Shown: in pieces, positions 63,717-64,000 of the stretch | How positions within the stretch are numbered: the stretch's first letter is position 1 | How the letters are laid out: each line of letters begins with the position of its first letter | From: Fibrobacterota bacterium | Lineage (GTDB): Bacteria; Fibrobacterota; Chitinivibrionia; Chitinivibrionales; Chitinispirillaceae | Assembly: GCA_023412475.1 (NCBI GenBank) | Contig: JAEYNR010000044.1 | Location: forward strand, 1-64,000 | Direction of reading: 5' to 3' | Length of the DNA stretch: 64,000 bases | Notes under the pieces: model-generated | Told to the model about the DNA's origin: nothing | Database searches by the model: none | What the model saw: the letters and a program-made list of their open reading frames with translations, nothing else | Program-made: the position numbers and the translations under genes

Positions 63717-64000
63717 TTATTGTTGATCCACGGTCCCTTGAGAATTGGAACTCAAAGGGTTCAGTGTAGTACCAGTATCTTGCTTATATTTACTGACTTC
63801 TACTACCAGAGCAAAGTATCCCATAAGATCCTTATTCTCATCAAAATAGGGGTTGGTGATAAACAGAAAGTACGCCATTGAGCCATCTGGACGATTTATG
63901 CGTATCTCAGAAGTGTAACCGTTTCCACTATTGCAGCGCTCGAATTGTTTTTTCAGTAAAGTAGTACCAATCAGTTTTTCCCGTTCGGCTCCCATTATTT
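63717..64000 (-). CDS. C-terminal part of a PAS-domain protein (runs off the right edge)
   Basis: The frame is open to the window edge. IMGAEREKLIGT, GYTSEIRINRPDGSMAYFLF and NKDLMGYFALVVEVSKYK match the second half of a PAS domain plus its PAC motif. About 20 polar residues then end the protein. It is upstream of, and in the same direction as, the pseudokinase gene, so the two may be linked in a signalling unit. The N-terminal part is outside the window. Confidence 0.75.
   Translation of the reverse strand, partial: IMGAEREKLIGTTLLKKQFERCNSGNGYTSEIRINRPDGSMAYFLFITNPYFDENKDLMGYFALVVEVSKYKQDTGTTLNPLSSNSQGTVDQQ

Overview
The window comes from an AT-rich (about 40-45% GC by eye) Gram-negative-type bacterium, most likely Fibrobacterota (Fibrobacteres) or a close relative. 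Three things point there: a 976-residue secreted protein with a fibro-slime domain, outer-membrane-type proteins ending in phenylalanine, and a FKBP-type lipoprotein. The lineage is inferred from gene content; no 16S gene is present.

Layout. Positions 1-2.7 kb hold the first codons of a gene leaving the left edge, a FKBP-type peptidyl-prolyl isomerase and an unrecognised protein. From 34.1 kb down to 3.8 kb the minus strand carries one nearly unbroken superoperon: tRNA-Thr(TGT), Tyr(GTA), Gly(TCC), Thr(GGT), tuf, rpmG, tRNA-Trp, secE, nusG, rplKAJL, rpoBC, rpsLG, fusA, then S10/spc/alpha (rpsJ to rpsK, rpsD, rpoA, rplQ). It closes with a strong hairpin, after which comes fba. Three genes were located by reading the sequence directly: rpmJ, rpmG and the left-edge start. 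There is no tuf between fusA and rpsJ, and no adk or map between secY and infA. clpP lies just upstream of the tRNA cluster.

From 35 to 44 kb is looser accessory DNA: two envelope-type proteins, a methyltransferase, 1.5 kb of decayed DNA with an IS21-like transposase remnant and repeats, tRNA-Arg, a geranylgeranyl-reductase-family flavoprotein and a nucleoside hydrolase. From 44 to 58 kb are a XerC/D recombinase, the fibro-slime protein, an ECF sigma/putative anti-sigma/Spy-like cassette, rpiB, a dCMP deaminase, a DUF72 protein, htpX, a two-gene B12-type radical SAM plus lipid acyltransferase operon with a nested inverted-repeat leader, and ftsH. From 57.7 to 64 kb are rfbC-rfbA, a GT4 glycosyltransferase, a MetF-like gene beside a truncated acetyltransferase, a kinase-fold protein that looks like a pseudokinase, and the end of a PAS protein.

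The window therefore joins the transcription and translation core to envelope and stress functions (FKBP, Spy/ECF, HtpX, FtsH, ClpP, rhamnose and lipid genes). The most unusual items are an EF-Tu with a non-canonical switch I, the radical SAM/acyltransferase pair, a pseudokinase with a possible frameshifted tail, and two copies of a structured palindromic repeat with a covarying base pair.
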